From contig OY727095.1 in NCBI GenBank assembly GCA_963402885.1, positions 10,731,001 through 10,795,000 on the forward strand: 64,000 nucleotides of DNA, given 5' to 3'. The position numbers and the translations under genes are program-made. Position 1 is the stretch's first letter, and each line of letters starts with the position of its first letter. Below the pieces are notes generated by a model. The model searched no databases, was not told where the DNA came from, and worked only from the letters and a program-made list of their open reading frames with translations. Shown one piece after another: positions 1-13,571 of the stretch. The DNA comes from Antedon bifida (lineage: Eukaryota; Echinodermata; Crinoidea; Comatulida; Antedonidae).

Positions 1-3000
1 TAACTTGTCTAATACTTTGGTATATAAAGTAAGTAAGCTATCATACATAGGCCTTAGATACACGAAACACACTGAACGGTAAATTGTCTATTGCGAGTCA
101 ATTGGCTATTACCGATAGATTAGTTACTATCACATTATGTTTTGTCTTAATGCAGTTTTAAACTTCTTGAATTGACGACGATATTGAAACACTTGTATCG
201 CCTGCCTCTTTATTACTTATCATCACCTTAAAGCGACTGTGCTATGAATTAATGACCTGATTTTATCACACCACGCAATTCTCAGACGTCGAACCTACAT
301 GATCTACCGATGATATAATTTTATGCTATGTACGTGATACTGTTTACACGTGCTTTAATACGAGATGTAAAGGAGTGAACATTGGCAAGCTACTTTAAAG
401 TTATCTTGTCGCCAGCAGCATACAGCGCCCTGTTGACATTGATCGATAGAAGCCTATAGGAGTACTTACATAGTGTATTGAATAGCTTGCTAATTTAAAT
501 GTGATGACTTTTTGATCGTCATTTATGTTAGTACAAACACTTTCCAATCTATGTTTCAGCTAATAAAACAAAACTTACTTAATAACCACAAGCATAAGTA
601 CAATGTGAAAGTTCAATGGCCAAAATGGAATAGTTTTTATAGGTAAACGTAACAGGTGCAATAAACCTTAATCGGAATATTTTGGGAAATAAATCCTTTC
701 ACAAAATTTAATGTTAAAAACCACCTGATGTGCGCATATCCAGAGGATGTGACCCGTCAACGCTAAACCGTGGTTTTTCTATTTCATACGAACAACACTT
801 GAAGTTAAACACCTGTAAATGGTATTCTCATTCCGCATATTTTGTTTAAAAAATGTTTGAATCATAACCTGGAGAATACTTTAATAAATCACAAACATGA
901 AATATGTTTCTACATATTTGACATATTTTTCTTATAAATTAAATGATGTTAAATCAAATCAATATGTCTACTATTATTCAAGATTAAACAATTACAACAT
1001 TTAATCGGATTGAATAACATTAAATATTAATGTAACAGTAATATATAATATCATTGGATCTAATCATTAGGAACATTAGGCTTTATTAGCAAATTGATGT
1101 ATTTAAAACACATGAGAAACTTTGTTATTAACCGACTGTAGATTGACGAAGGGAGAAAGATCATCGCTGACTGTTATAGATAGATTGTTTATTATAAAAG
1201 CTAAAGGCAAATTGTCATAATATTATTATATATAACAGTTTTATTAAATCATTTTAAGAATGTTCTTAATGTAAGCCTATTTGTATGTTTTGTAGTGGAA
1301 CGCTCATCACAAAGTGTATTAAGGAAGCGGTGATGTTCCGTTTGAGTTGTGTTTAATGTAATGATGTTTCTTAATGATTATGTGCGTTTTGACGTGTCCC
1401 AGTGGGATTAGATATCCTCTGTGAAATGATCATTTCAAATCTTATTTCATCGATTTTCTTCCGACAACAGATATATAAATTCACAAATCAAATAATAACA
1501 ACATGCTTTGAGGTTCCTATTTATGTTATGATTGATTCCTACGTCACTCTTATTTTCGCATTATTCTTATTTAATTTATTCATCAAAAAGAATACTTATC
1601 ACCTATATAATTAAAACGTACAACGGGCGTAACCACAATAGAGTGTCCCTTTAATAACGGGTATCAAATGAGAGTTCTCCTTTAATGTTCTTTATGATGC
1701 GCAAACGCTATGTCTGCAAAAGTTTTCCGAACCAAGATTCGAATCAAAACTATTCAACTTGATATTATGTGTTGGTTTTATGGAGTTAAGTTACATAGGC
1801 CTACTAATCACTATATTAAATAAAAATAATATATTGATTTGTTTATATTTTGTCGTATTTGTATAATAATTCCTTCACATTAATTGGGAAGTTCCTCCCT
1901 AATTACAAGATGAAAATGGAGATACTTAGTAGAGTTAAGTCCCTTGAGGAGATTAATAGAGTCGATTTGAATTTTTTATACATGATCATTGAACAACAAA
2001 TCATGTTATTTTCAGTTATTGAAAACATGCATTAGTATAATACAATAAAGTAACGTTTACCACAAACTCATGCTTTGAAAGCTAAATGGTAATATTATAA
2101 AAACATGGCCAATTAACAAGAGATTATAAATCTAAAATAATCGTATCGACATGCGCAGTAACATTTTACAAGTTGTTGCATCTCAGTGTGAATTCACTAA
2201 TAATTGAGAGAATAATGATTCTGATGACGTCATTAAAGTGAGTTTGTATTGATTGTACACACATCTCTCTTATTATTATATACCTAATACATACAAGCCT
2301 GATCACCATTTACATAAACATTACACTTTTGTAAATTCACGTTACTAAAACATACAGCATAATTTTTTTTAAATTGAAAAAAACGTGTATGTCAATTGAC
2401 TGACATACAATTTTGAATTAAAAAGAAACTCTTGGACATGAATTTGGTGTTGCTTTTATTTCTAGTTAGACACATACATATTGGCCGTCACAGATATCAT
2501 CACTGCACTTTCTAGGTAGAAACAAATTCAGAGGGTTAGTAAAGTTGTTATTAAATTCATATGTAGGCCATCATTAATTCGAAAATATGTAGGCCTATAC
2601 TACATTTTTAAATTATTATCAAATCAAACTACTGTATTGAATTCAGAATTACAATATATTTTTAAGTTCTTTAAAATACTGAATTTCAATTTGTATCTTT
2701 ATAGTCAATTAAATATCTTTTTAAGTTGAATTTATTAGTTTTTACCTAATAGATCGATTATAATTTTCCCCTACAATGTTTCTTTTTCTCAGTTTCAATT
2801 TATTATGTGATTAATATATTATCAATACGTCTTTTATTAAATTATTATTTTATAATAATGTAATTTAAAACAGTATGGAGCGAGACCTCACATATTTTGC
2901 TCAAGCAGAGAACATGCGAACTTTCATATAGAGATTCCAACTAACACTCGTGTGGTGGAATTCGGATTTTCAGGAATTAGGTTTTCAGGAATCAGGGTTA

Positions 3001-5483
3001 GACAACTGAAGACGTTCCATCATTCTTTATTCAATACAATATTTCCTACAATCTTAACGTAAAGAGTAAAGTACTAATTTTAATACAAAAACAGACTGTA
3101 CAAATATATATAAAGAAGAGAAAAGAAAAGACATTTCCAGGAAATTATTGGACGAGAATAGTTAAAGTATTTTGTTTCCAACAATATAGTGGCCATTACT
3201 TTGGGACTCTTGATATAGGCCTGTACCATTTTAAAAAGCAATAATTTGTCAAAAATAATTTGTTTTTACAAGCTTATGGCATTCATAACATAATACAAAC
3301 GTGTATCTGAATTAATTTCGAGCGGATGAGATAGTGAGATTACATTGGCAACCGGCCTAAAACTAAATCATGTTAGTTAACCCCACATTTTAAGGTCTTG
3401 GTAAACCCACTGGATGTCAGTGCATGTTTCTAGATACTAAATGCTACACTTTATCATTTAATTACCTTACAGAAACTTTAAGTAGATTAAAGTTGCCTTA
3501 ACGCTGAACCCAATGTGACGTCCAATACCTGTATCATGTGGATTATTATGCAAATAATTAAATATGATTTGTTTTGAATAGTTGACTTAATACCAACTAT
3601 TTGTATTTTTTGTTTTGCTCGTTTGTACATTGACAGGCTAATTTAGTTTAATTTTATATAATCTAATAAAATCTTCACCCAGAAGCAATAAACTGAGAAT
3701 TTCAGCTTGTTCACTTCACATTGACCTTTGAACGTTTAGCTTCTGGAATGTTGGTAACATACGTAATTTCTGAATTCCTAAAAATGCAAACGTATAGTTT
3801 TTATTAAAAGTTTGCACGACCAATTTTGGAAAAATAAACATTTATGTGAACTAGCTACTTACTTACTTCAGCTTAAACAGTAACTGACGGTTCAACCGCA
3901 GGAATAAAGTAGGCCTTTACTCGTTTGACAAATTAAAATAAAATTGTATTGCTACTGTACAAATGTTTCTACTTTCTACAACTTAGTCAAAATCCGGCGA
4001 AAGTGTAGTCAACTTTACTACCATAGCCAAACTAGGAAATATGGATAATGAATGTTTCCACCATGGCTGGTTTGATTTAAGGTCATTCATAAATGTGTTT
4101 TTACACTGAATGTGGGAACATCTTTAGTTTAATCATAATTGCTGATCATCGCAAATTTAGATTAATTTATTTGGCCTTGATTATAACTTTGTATTGGGTT
4201 GGTCTAATATATATAAATATTTACAATTTGACGTGTAATTTCTTACAACTTACAACAAAACAAATTGGCACAATTTATCAATCAATTTATATTAAATTAT
4301 AACTCAATTATTTGGCGGTTTGGTTGCGAGGAAAAGAGCTTCGCCTGCCAATTGTTTATAAGAATAGGCTAGTTCGGGTAAAGCAATTCTTCTAAATCGC
4401 CAGGTTATCAATGGATTCCATTGAATTTGTACTCCATCAACTTAACTAGTCTTGTTTAATTTAAAGAAGTATTTCCCCCAGAAACATGAAAAATGAAGAT
4501 TAATAAAATCAGACTTTATATAGGAAATTTTGCAGTTTTAATAGAATTATTCACTTATTAAAAAAAAAAATTATGGATTTCACTAAAAAACGACAAAAGA
4601 AACGTTTAATTTTAACCAAAAGACATTGTCTGACAGACAATTTAAGTATTTTTTGCTTTTTTTTTTTTTATTTCGATCCAGTTTTTGTGAATAAAGTGAA
4701 TAAATATTATGTGACATTAAAATGGCATATTCCAAAAAATTGAAAAACATTCTTTTAGGGAGACAATACATCTTTAACAGTATATATTATACTTTTAAAA
4801 TTGTTACAGGTTCTTTCCATTTTCCGAAATCCAAACGTTAAACAATCACCAATGGCAACGGAAAACGGTCAGACGAATGCCGGTGATAATCTTACTTACA
4901 TACTCATTAAATTAGTTTTATAGTCAAATACAGTAATAGTTATAAGCTTTAATTGACTGTTTTAGTTGGGTTTCATCCAAGTTTAAGCGATAAGAATAAT
5001 TATTCTTGTTCACATATCCTTTCCAACAGAAATATTAATAATGTTAACACAAATTGAATAAAACTGAATATAAATGCAATAATGATATACCGGTAATTAA
5101 TGGACATTCATTAATAACAATAGTTATAGCATTGGTACATATAGATAGAATAATAATAATAACAACTTCAACGATTAAATAACACATTTTAAAACATGAA
5201 CTGACTGAATATGACTGACTCCGTACAAATATAAACATATATAAGTATTGGATTTATGCTAAATGTAATTGCATTACTATTGAAGTAATTAGCATTTGTA
5301 ATTATCAAGAGAACAGTGGTCTATTTTCCAAAAGGTTAAATAACTTTTTCCCATATGCAAACGCTCATATTTATATATCAAAGTCTTTCATGATTGTTAT
5401 GTTTGTTTGTTTAAAATTCAGATAAAAATAACGACAATGTTGTTCAACTATCTAAAATGACAATAATCATAGTATTGTGTACT
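1..5483. other. AT-rich gene-free stretch
   Basis: I see no supported gene, RNA gene or complete mobile element here. The open frames at 1402, 1850, 4093, 4583 and 5044 are short, AT-driven and lack recognisable domains. Only scattered homopolymer runs (for example around 4560 and 4660) and five AGGCCT palindromes (49, 1797, 2591, 3217, 3911) stand out. It could contain introns or regulatory DNA of an unseen gene. Confidence 0.6.
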
Positions 5484-5645
5484 TAGTTCCCACTAGAGAC
5501 GCAACGCAACGAACGACGTAGACGCAACGCAGCGAGTTGACTAAATATATAAATAATATATATAATGAAAGAATAATCCATCGCTTGTGATTGGTCCAAA
5601 TCACGTTATATTACGTTCTTGTGTTAAGTCTCTAGTGGGAACCAA
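5484..5645. mobile_element. Small inverted-repeat DNA element (TTCCCACTAG family), copy A
   Basis: The left end reads AGTTCCCACTAGAGAC followed by GCAACGC repeats. The right end reads GTCTCTAGTGGGAACC, its near-perfect inverse. There is no coding capacity, so it is a non-autonomous element about 160 bp long. Related copies lie at 34330-34562 and 43494-43704, and share an internal TTGG-rich segment and GACGCAACGC arms. The superfamily is not determined because no unambiguous target duplication is visible. Confidence 0.7.
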
Positions 5646-5689
5646 GAGTAAGTAAGTTAAGTGAGAATGCATGTAAGGAGATATGATTA

Positions 5690-6360
5690 TCAGGTAATGG
5701 AGGATGACGAAAACAATGATCCTTGGTTTTGATAGGAAAGATGGTGATAAATACAGCAAGAATGGTAATGAATTGATTTACCTGCAAAAGAGACTAATGA
5801 GGAAGAAGAAAATGGTGGTATTAAAGAATATCTTGAAAATGGAAACAATTATGGCGAGGATAGTGAAAGTTTTAGAAAAGAAGTGTAAACATGTTGATAG
5901 TGACAATGATAATGACAGTGATCATGATAATGATGACCAAGATACAGATAGAGAATTTTGAAGTACAATAGATATATTTAAGAACTTAAATAAATAAATG
6001 AGGAAATAACGAGATGATGGAGGTGAAAGAGAGATGAGGAAGCAAAGAAGAATGAAGAAAATGACAATTAGAATGAATGAGGAGAATATCAAATAATATG
6101 ATGAGGAAGCAAAGAAGAATGAAGGAAATGACAATATCATAAATGAAGAGAATGACAAAAGATGATGAAGAAGCAAAAAAGAAGAATGAAAATGACAACA
6201 GATGATGCTGAAGAGAGAACGAAGAATTAGGAAAAGACAATAATGATAAAGATGAGATGAATTAGAAGGACAACATAATGAAGACAAGATCAATGAGGAG
6301 AACAGAAAGGGAGAACAGAAGAAAAAAAGGAAAACAGTAAAGAATACTGAACAGAATAGC
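5690..6360. repeat. Purine-rich imperfect tandem repeat block
   Basis: The + strand is strongly biased to A and G. A unit beginning GATGAGGAAGCAAAGAAGAATG recurs near 6033, 6100 and 6164, giving a period of about 64-67 bp with drift. The flanking part (5700-5960) is rich in GAY/AAY codon-like triplets, so acidic or lysine-rich short frames appear on + and serine/phenylalanine-rich ones on -. I regard these frames as composition artefacts and not genes. Confidence 0.65.
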
Positions 6361-6587
6361 GATGACAAAGGTGGTTTTCCTAATTTCCAATTGTATTTAA
6401 ACTGAAAGACATGTCGTCTGCTTGTTATTGAATTATTGTATCATCTTCCAGCAGCTTGTTGAGTAGTAAATTATAATTGCTATTAATAAACCAGATTTTA
6501 AATATCAGGTTCTTATCCTTTAATTTATTTCAAGGCTGAAAAAACGAATTCATATCTATAAAAAATTGGAAATAATTGTGACATTTA

Positions 6588-6645
6588 GACGAATTGAACC
6601 CATGGGACTATAACTGAAAGGCATGCACTAAACCGCCGTGTCAGT
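6588..6645 (-). mobile_element. tRNA-derived SINE head (fragment)
   Basis: Read on the minus strand this has GCGGTTTAGTGC, an A-box-like segment, followed about 30 bases later by GGGTTCAATTC, a B-box-like segment. This is the internal pol III promoter arrangement of tRNAs and tRNA-derived SINEs. The surrounding bases do not fold into a full tRNA cloverleaf by eye, and no complete SINE body was delimited. It is called a SINE fragment and not a tRNA gene. Confidence 0.45.
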
Positions 6646-6650
6646 AATAC

Positions 6651-7757
6651 TACGTGCTATGCATTCAAACAAGTTGCTTTGGTTAGTTTACGGATGTAAT
6701 ACATATTTTTAAATGACAGTTTTAATGTTGTTGTTTTTCATTCAGCAACACTTTCATTATTCTAAAATTGTATCGTTCTAACATGATAAAAATAGTTTAC
6801 ATCCAGCACTAATGAAATTGCAAGTAAGTTAATGTTTGGAAAAAAAATGTTTACAAAATATTTTTCCTTAGGAATGATTAATTATAATCATAGAGTAACA
6901 ATAACTTAATAATTACATGCTATAATATGCTTTGTTAAGGAAATTTATGACTATGCGTTGATGGGTTAATAGTATTATAACAAATTGTGTATAACTGTGT
7001 TCTTAGTATATTGTAACTTAGTACAACAACTTAGTATAGTTATGTTTGGAAGCAAGATGAACAAATTAAATGAATTATACTATTATACTGCATCAATATT
7101 CAAGAAAAAAAACAAAACATAAAACACAGCTTGTTGCTGTAACTACTACTCTCTCTCTCTCTCTTTTACATTATTTCTAAATTATAGGCCTAATCATACT
7201 AATGGCTTCGTAAACGACTGGCTGACCGACCAACCATCTGACCGGGCAATTACCCACCGATTGTTCAATTTAGTTATATATACCTGATATTCACGTTCTG
7301 ATAGTACAATCATAACCGCGTCTAAATAGCAATTACAATGAGATAGAGTTTACTGCAGAATAACCACAGAAAATATTGATAACTTATAAGTTGATGTAGA
7401 TATTAGTTCCATCAAGGTATCGACTTCAAACATAATCCCAATTAATGTGTTTTTGATTTCAAATAGAGAACAAAGGATAAAACTAGATTATTATCAGTCT
7501 ACCGTGACAGTGGGTATTACATTAAACTTCACACAATGATTTACAGTTTAATTGTAATGAAAGTACCTTAAACAAAATGCCATATGCCTAACAGTGATGT
7601 ATTAGCTCAAGAAAGTTTCAAAACAATTGTTATGTCTGAGTATTCTGTAACAATCATTAATATTAAAACCTTTATTATACACACAGTGGACAATCATCTG
7701 TATTTTAGTGTGGATTATTTTTAAAGTTTATACTTTCATAACCTACATTAAGATGTT
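6651..7757. other. Gene-free stretch with a CT microsatellite
   Basis: No gene seen. A (CT)n run occupies about 7148-7165. The text near 7215-7245 (GACCGACCAACC) faintly resembles the reverse complement of the TCGG dispersed family, but lacks its conserved ends. Confidence 0.5.
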
Positions 7758-7845
7758 GTTTTTAGTCGCGTGCAACGCGACTCTACAGCTCAGTCGGCTA
7801 GTCGGTCGGTTGGTCGGTAAACACTAACTTGAGCACGCGACTGCA
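7758..7845 (+). repeat. TCGG two-hairpin dispersed repeat, copy 1 (type A)
   Basis: Starts TTTTTAGTCGCGTGCAACGCGACT, a hairpin with arms AGTCGCGT/ACGCGACT. A short TCGG tract, TAAACACTAACTTGAGC and a second GCACGCGACT at 7833-7842 follow. The usual 3' tail (GCCATGTATATGGC then CTTGTT) is missing: the copy ends in GCATTTTC. No open frame. Confidence 0.8.
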
Positions 7846-8856
7846 TTTTCTGGATATCGATCATCAATTGATTATAAATGTTGATAACAGACAAACTATA
7901 ACAATATAAATCACTACATTCTAGTCATTTTCATACGATGTCAGTAATAAGTGTAATAAAATACAACTCCCTTTATCATGTTTTAGTGAGTCATAACTAA
8001 TGCTAACATTGTGATGAAAGTTATAAATTACATTTCTGTTTATTTTTCGCAATTATAGCGAAGCATCGGTTAGACATATTTTTACACAATGCGAATTGAC
8101 ACGATAAACACACAATACAGTAAAAATATTTTGATAAATCAATCATTACTACAACAATTAAAAGAAAACAATATTTTATGTTAGAGAAAGGACATTATTG
8201 AAATAAAAATAAATTCCTGGAATAAAAAGGGTAGCTACGTGTGTCTATGTTTGTTATTTGATAGAAATCTTTGCAACGACATTGATAATAACCCCACTTA
8301 TATAGATGACTGTGAAGCAAAACAAGCGTCATGTAATGAGCCCCTTCTTTTACAAAAAAAAGGCTTAAGAGGCCTATTATTATAAGAGTATCAAGTTTCT
8401 GCGCTGGGACAGAGAGACGTATATAGCATTACCATCAATGCGTGTCTTCGTATTCGCATTCCTTGATTAGTTACTAAATCGTAGATTCTGGCATACATTT
8501 TCATATGTCAACACATAATACATACCAAACCACATCAATCTAAAATACCACACGGTACCATATGCGTACCATAAATTACCCATAAATCTTAAATTATTAA
8601 TAGAAGTGATATTGGATATTTTATTTCGTGCGTACATTCAATATTACCACTACAGTGTACTTCCGTTATTGTGGCGATTTACATAATGTCTGGAAGGTAG
8701 CCTATAGACCTTAAAGCTAAGGTACATGAATTTTAAATATAATATCTGGTTAATTGTACATAAATCAAATATTTGTAATAGAAATCAAGACGAAAAAAAC
8801 ATGAATTTCCATTAAAATGGTAAAATACAAAATTTGGCAAAATTCTGCTATAAAAA
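7846..8856. other. Gene-free stretch
   Basis: AT-rich sequence with no supported gene or named repeat. It has one AGGCCT at 8370. Confidence 0.5.
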
Positions 8857-9006
8857 TCAGGAAGACTTTTTTTCAGTAGTTAGGTAATTTAACCTAATGT
8901 AATAACATGTCTGGTGACTCCCTAGAAGGTGAAAAAAGATGGTGGATATACGGTGGATAATTTTTGCTATAGCATGAAAATAAAACTACGAAGTTGAATA
9001 AAAATA
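8857..9006 (+). repeat. Dispersed repeat shared with 29652-29797, copy 1
   Basis: Shares the series TTTTTTCAGTAGTTAG, a gap, GACTCCC, GTGAAAAAAG, TGGTGG-TATACGGT, ATAGC-GA/TGAAAATA and GAAGTTGAATAAAAA with 29652-29797, in the same order and spacing, at roughly 70% identity by eye. No coding capacity. Its true ends and class are unknown. Confidence 0.6.
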
Positions 9007-9049
9007 CTAGAAACGTAAAATTCAAGTTATATTACCTATTTTTACTTTA

Positions 9050-9150
9050 ATTCCATGATACAGCATTTCATGTGTATCACATGTGGTGCGTGTATGGATG
9101 GTTAGGTATTATGATACAGGTTAAACACATGGTAAGCTGTATCACGGAAT
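9050..9150. mobile_element. Miniature foldback element (GATACAG family)
   Basis: The left end ATTCCATGATACAGC and the right end GCTGTATCACGGAAT are inverted copies of each other. The match continues about nine bases inward on each side (CATGTG/CACATG). The whole unit is about 100 bp and non-coding. Looser relatives carrying GATACAG and CTGTATCAC lie near 31875-31990 and 34760-34815. Confidence 0.6.
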
Positions 9151-10129
9151 TTGCCTATGATACAGACCCAATGTAGATGCTTAACTAAAAGAGCACATTA
9201 TCTAATGAACATTCATGATTATCATGATATATATAATGTTTGTGCGAATTTAATACATAATATCCATTTGCCATGATAAAATACGAACAATAACAATGTA
9301 GAATCTAATCTATCAGGGATTAATACGCATTAGTGTGGCTTTAATAATGTTACAGCTGCTAAACCGATAGCAGGGTGAACACAGTATTCTACACTGGATC
9401 GTTTAATTAAACTTCAAGTACCTCATCTGACGTAATCTACAACCTATACCACTAAAAACTCATAAACACAGCTTAGCTTCATCAATGCATTAATTGGACT
9501 CCTGGACAAGCTGGCTATATGGAAATCACACATGCATGTATAAATACATATATGTATAAAAACGATATGTTATTGCTAATAAGTGGATATATTAGTGTTA
9601 TTTTTGTATCGTTGTTATGGATAATCGATATGTGTACATGAATACTGATTAATAGCGTAATTTTGTATATGCATTGATACAATGTGTTATGTTACTGTAA
9701 TCTTTTTTTATTGTTGTTTGTTCAACAACAATACATATGACGAAACTATGAAATATGGTAATTAATTTAAAATTAATCAATCATACACTATAACCCATAT
9801 AAAGTGGACACCTTCAGCACAATAAAGAGTCCCCTTAATATGAGTATCCCAAAGAAGGGGTAATACACTTTATTCATAATTGTGTTTTTTCCACTTACAT
9901 AATATACTTTTTGATTGATGGATTATGGTACCGTTTACAAATTTGATTCCCAATAATGTTTTACTTAATCTATAAAACAATAAAAAGTGTATAAGTACAG
10001 GTATAAGTATAACAAGTTTAGATTTCATAAAAGTATATGTTAATCTATTATATGTCAGTTTATCTTCATAAATCCATATGTTTATGCTACATAATGTGTT
10101 ACTATACCACCAGGCCTCTGAAAAAACAC
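9151..10129. other. Gene-free stretch
   Basis: AT-rich, no supported gene and no clear repeat. Confidence 0.5.
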
Positions 10130-10420
10130 GGTCACATGCTTTTTACCCTTTCATTCACCCAACGTGAATGCATGCATGGATCCACAATCAATCTTTACTT
10201 CTCATCGAACCATATCTGCCATCATTCAATCATCACTTGGTGCAACCAATCAATGATCACAATGTAATTAATGAATCTATTCACCACTCCATTCCCCAAT
10301 TTATACCACTTATAAACCCATCCAACTAAAACCATCGATACATCACTGCTATAGATACATGAATCTATCCATTCAACAATCCATTTTCCTCAATTCATCA
10401 TCCATCTATCCATTTTTCAT
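10130..10420. repeat. Degenerate CCAT/ATCC-rich low-complexity tract
   Basis: Repeated words of the type ATCCATT, CATTCAAT and CCATCTATCC occur throughout without a fixed period. It looks like a decayed ATCC-type microsatellite. The short + frame at 10037-10267 runs into it and is not supported as a gene. Confidence 0.4.
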
Positions 10421-10694
10421 AGGCCTATATTCACGCATAACCCACGCATCTCTTCTCAGACCAGTAAATAAAACTAGTGATAAATAGTTATACGGATGTT
10501 ATGAAGGAAAAACAAGACAGTGATTGAGATATGGGATTAATGATATCACATATCACAAATAATAAAATAATATAAGCCATTGTATATTACGAGTATAAAG
10601 TAAAAGAAAACATAATATAGCCTACCAACATAAAATAGGTAATAAATCGTAATGATTCGATCTCGTGAAAGATATAATGTGAAAAAGGGAGAAA

Positions 10695-10770
10695 CATCAT
10701 CCGTTCGTCGTCATCAATATCATACCCATCCTCATCCTCATCATCTTTGTCATCATCATCATCATCTTGT
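10695..10770. repeat. CAT/ATC trinucleotide-rich tract
   Basis: Imperfect (ATC)n, with a run of CATCATCATCATCATC near 10751-10767. On the minus strand it reads as an aspartate-rich frame (10587-10922), which is a by-product of the microsatellite and has no supporting domain. Confidence 0.6.
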
Positions 10771-10872
10771 ACTGCAGAATGTGTTCTCTTTTCTCCACAT
10801 ACAACAATAATTCGACAATTACTACAGGATGGAAACATGCTTATCACTTGAGAATAGAGGGTAGTAGAAAAA

Positions 10873-10970
10873 AGGTGGAGTGGAGTAGAAAGATTGTGGT
10901 CACAATCCAAGGATTGAACCATGTACCTTTAGATTGGGTTAACCACCTCCATCTACACTACAAAAATCAA
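10873..10970 (-). mobile_element. Decayed tRNA-derived SINE head
   Basis: The minus strand contains GGTTCAATCC (10911-10920), a B-box match, and GGAGGTGGTTAACCC upstream of it. The flanks GTGGAGT on the left and CTCCATCTACAC on the right are the same kind of ends seen in the SINE heads at 29981-30100 and 58026-58116. The A box is poor, so this copy is diverged. Confidence 0.45.
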
Positions 10971-13403
10971 AATAATGTATGAAACAATCAATTCGTCACC
11001 AGACTAAAAACTCTATCACAGTTATTTCACAATATCAACAGTTACCTTATTCAGAAAACATATAAGGAATCAGTCCAGTTTGGTGTGAGATAGATAGTAA
11101 TGCATTTAAGTGTGAATATATTTTAGTTTTAGACGATTGTATGTGTACATTCAGCTTAAATTTCAAGCAATGCTTTTTACTATTTGACAATAAAATATAT
11201 ATTGGATATTGATATTAATACTTATTGCATGAAAGATTTAGTTACAAGACGTCCATTGGAATGCGACCCATTAACCTGGTAGTAAACTTGTCTGGAGGAA
11301 AAATATTATAATATAATAGTCCAACCCAATAGGCAAAACGTCTAACCAAATGACATGAGGTAGGCCTACGGTATTTCTTAATTATTTTACTTTGTTGTAT
11401 CACATTCAATGTACAATCTAAACGTTTCGATTGCGTTCAAATCCCTTGTTCTAGAAATGTTAATTCATAATATCGGACAGAATGTTTAGCAGAAATCTGC
11501 GACAAAATATCCATTTAATTATAAACAATAAAAAATTTAAGACAGTTTTAAAAAATGTATCAAAGATATTTATGTTTAGAGGAATTTCATTATTACAACC
11601 AGAACAGATAGTTTCATATGAATGTTTCCACACTGGATAAGCATAGAAAAAAATAACGATACACTTAAACAGCACAAAAAGTCTAAGCCTATAAAGCATA
11701 TAATAATACTAAAAGAATTGCCTAAGCTGTATAAGACAAGTACAGAAAACTTACCTTGTAGTATATATCGTTAGTATAGTATAAGTTCGATTCGCTGTGT
11801 AAAGATGTACCGAGATTGGTGATATATTAAAGGTTGTCCATCGCATTACTTGATATACGCAAACGTTCATAGAGAAATGGTCGAAACCATTATTGACGTA
11901 CCGACACATCCCGTGTCATAATTCGATGATTTGAAATTTAAAATACATCATTAAACATAGTGGTATTATTAATTATTATATTATGAATGTTATTACTGCG
12001 TGTATGGAATAATTTAATAGTTTTACTGCAATAAGATTCAGTAATTGGTTCGTTCTTATTTTTTATGTAAAATGTAGTTTATTCAAAATTAATAATAATG
12101 GCTTATTCCACCGGTAAGTTTAGACGTATGATTTATTGAAAATAGAACCGGAGAAATCGACCATCAACACTCAGAAGTGGTCTTGCCTAATGCTAATCAC
12201 TCATCAGAATAATTTAAATGATTGGGATAATTTCACTTTAATGGTTAATAACATGCCCGATGAAATTAATCGAAAGGGTTCGTACTAGACGAGTGACCGA
12301 TTGGCCGATCTATATCCTCTTGCAAAGGATTAGTTTCACATTTACAGTGGCTTTGTATTCCTATAATAGTATGTTCGCCCCTACAAGTTGGAGGTCAATC
12401 TATTTCAGATTACCATTAAAAACAGTGATTATTTTCCTTATTTCCTTTTTAGTACACACAGAAGGAATATGATGTAACGCAATACGAATATTGTGTTCAA
12501 CAACGTTGCATTTTGTTTAAACATTTTAAAGATTGATATTAATACGAATATTTAAAAAACAGTGATAATATCAAAATTCTGTAAAAAGACATTTAATATT
12601 TATGGTTTATTAAATAATTAAGCTTCATTTACTGTATAATAGTTTTATTAATTATCATTACTGAAACTTACTTTACAGTCTCGTCGCAGAGATCCGCTTG
12701 CTCCTCCTACTAGAGTCCTCTGGAAATTCACTTTACAAGATCTCTCCATTATTTTCTGGTTTGTGCAGTTGCCTTTATTTTTGGTAGAGCAGTTGCTGTT
12801 TTGAGTTACTATGGTACTGTATATAAATTAAAAATACAAACAAAAATAACTAACTATTTTAATGTTAATAATGTAATCTGGTCTCACACATACAAACATT
12901 AGGTTTTCTGAGACCACATTCGATTAAATTGTTCGTTTATAACACTGTGTGTAAATACTATTTTCCTTAACATTATGTGGTGAATAAATGTATTCGTATC
13001 TATATTCATTGCAAATTAAATAAATAAAGATCGTGGGACATCTTTCAAATAAATATGACTACTGCACCCACATACTTCTTCACAATTGCATCGTGGAAAA
13101 TTACGTCATCTGTGACGTTATAATTGATGTCATTGGACCACTTCTTAGAACGTTTTAACCGTAATAATTTGTTTAATGAAATACCTATAAGTGTATCTTT
13201 ATCCGTTTGATTGGTTAATTTCGTATCACGTGTCATTAACGTCATTAATGTTAATGATTGAAGGTACTATATGAAGTCGGGTGTTTGTACAAAATTTGAA
13301 ATTGTTGCACAGCGCTAGGCTTGCAGAGTTTGTGAAGGTACCGTGGAGTAGAACGTTACAACAGCTCTGCTCTCACGGCAAAAAGAAGAAAAACAACACT
13401 ATT
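10971..13403. other. Gene-free stretch
   Basis: No supported gene. The frames at 11460 (-), 12260 (+) and 13045 (-) are short, without domains, and have AT-driven composition. No distinct repeat was delimited. Confidence 0.5.
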
Positions 13404-13477
13404 AGTCCGGTCAATGTAGCAAAATAATGGGTATACCTAGACAAAAATGTGTCCGAACCGAAGTTTGACCGGACTAT
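13404..13477. mobile_element. Possible miniature inverted-repeat unit (AGTCCGGTCAA ends)
   Basis: TAGTCCGGTCAA at the left is matched by TTGACCGGACTA at the right, 50 bases apart. TA dinucleotides flank both ends. This may be a tiny deletion derivative of a TA-inserting DNA transposon or simply a stem-loop. No coding content. Confidence 0.4.
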
Positions 13478-13571
13478 ATAGGATGTTATAAAATGAACAG
13501 AATGGTCAATCGTGGTGATCACTCATGGCATTATTCTCCCAATTCAACTACAACTACTACTACTAATACAA

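Noticed and set aside
5704..6368. Acidic/lysine-rich + frame and Ser/Phe/Leu-rich - frames
   Set aside because: They coincide with the purine-rich repeat block, and composition explains the lack of stops.
7208..7250. An eleventh, inverted TCGG-family copy
   Set aside because: Only GACCGACCAACC-type words are present; neither ACGCGACT block nor the tail can be found.
10587..10922. Aspartate-rich protein on the minus strand
   Set aside because: Generated by the ATC trinucleotide tract and an adjoining SINE remnant.
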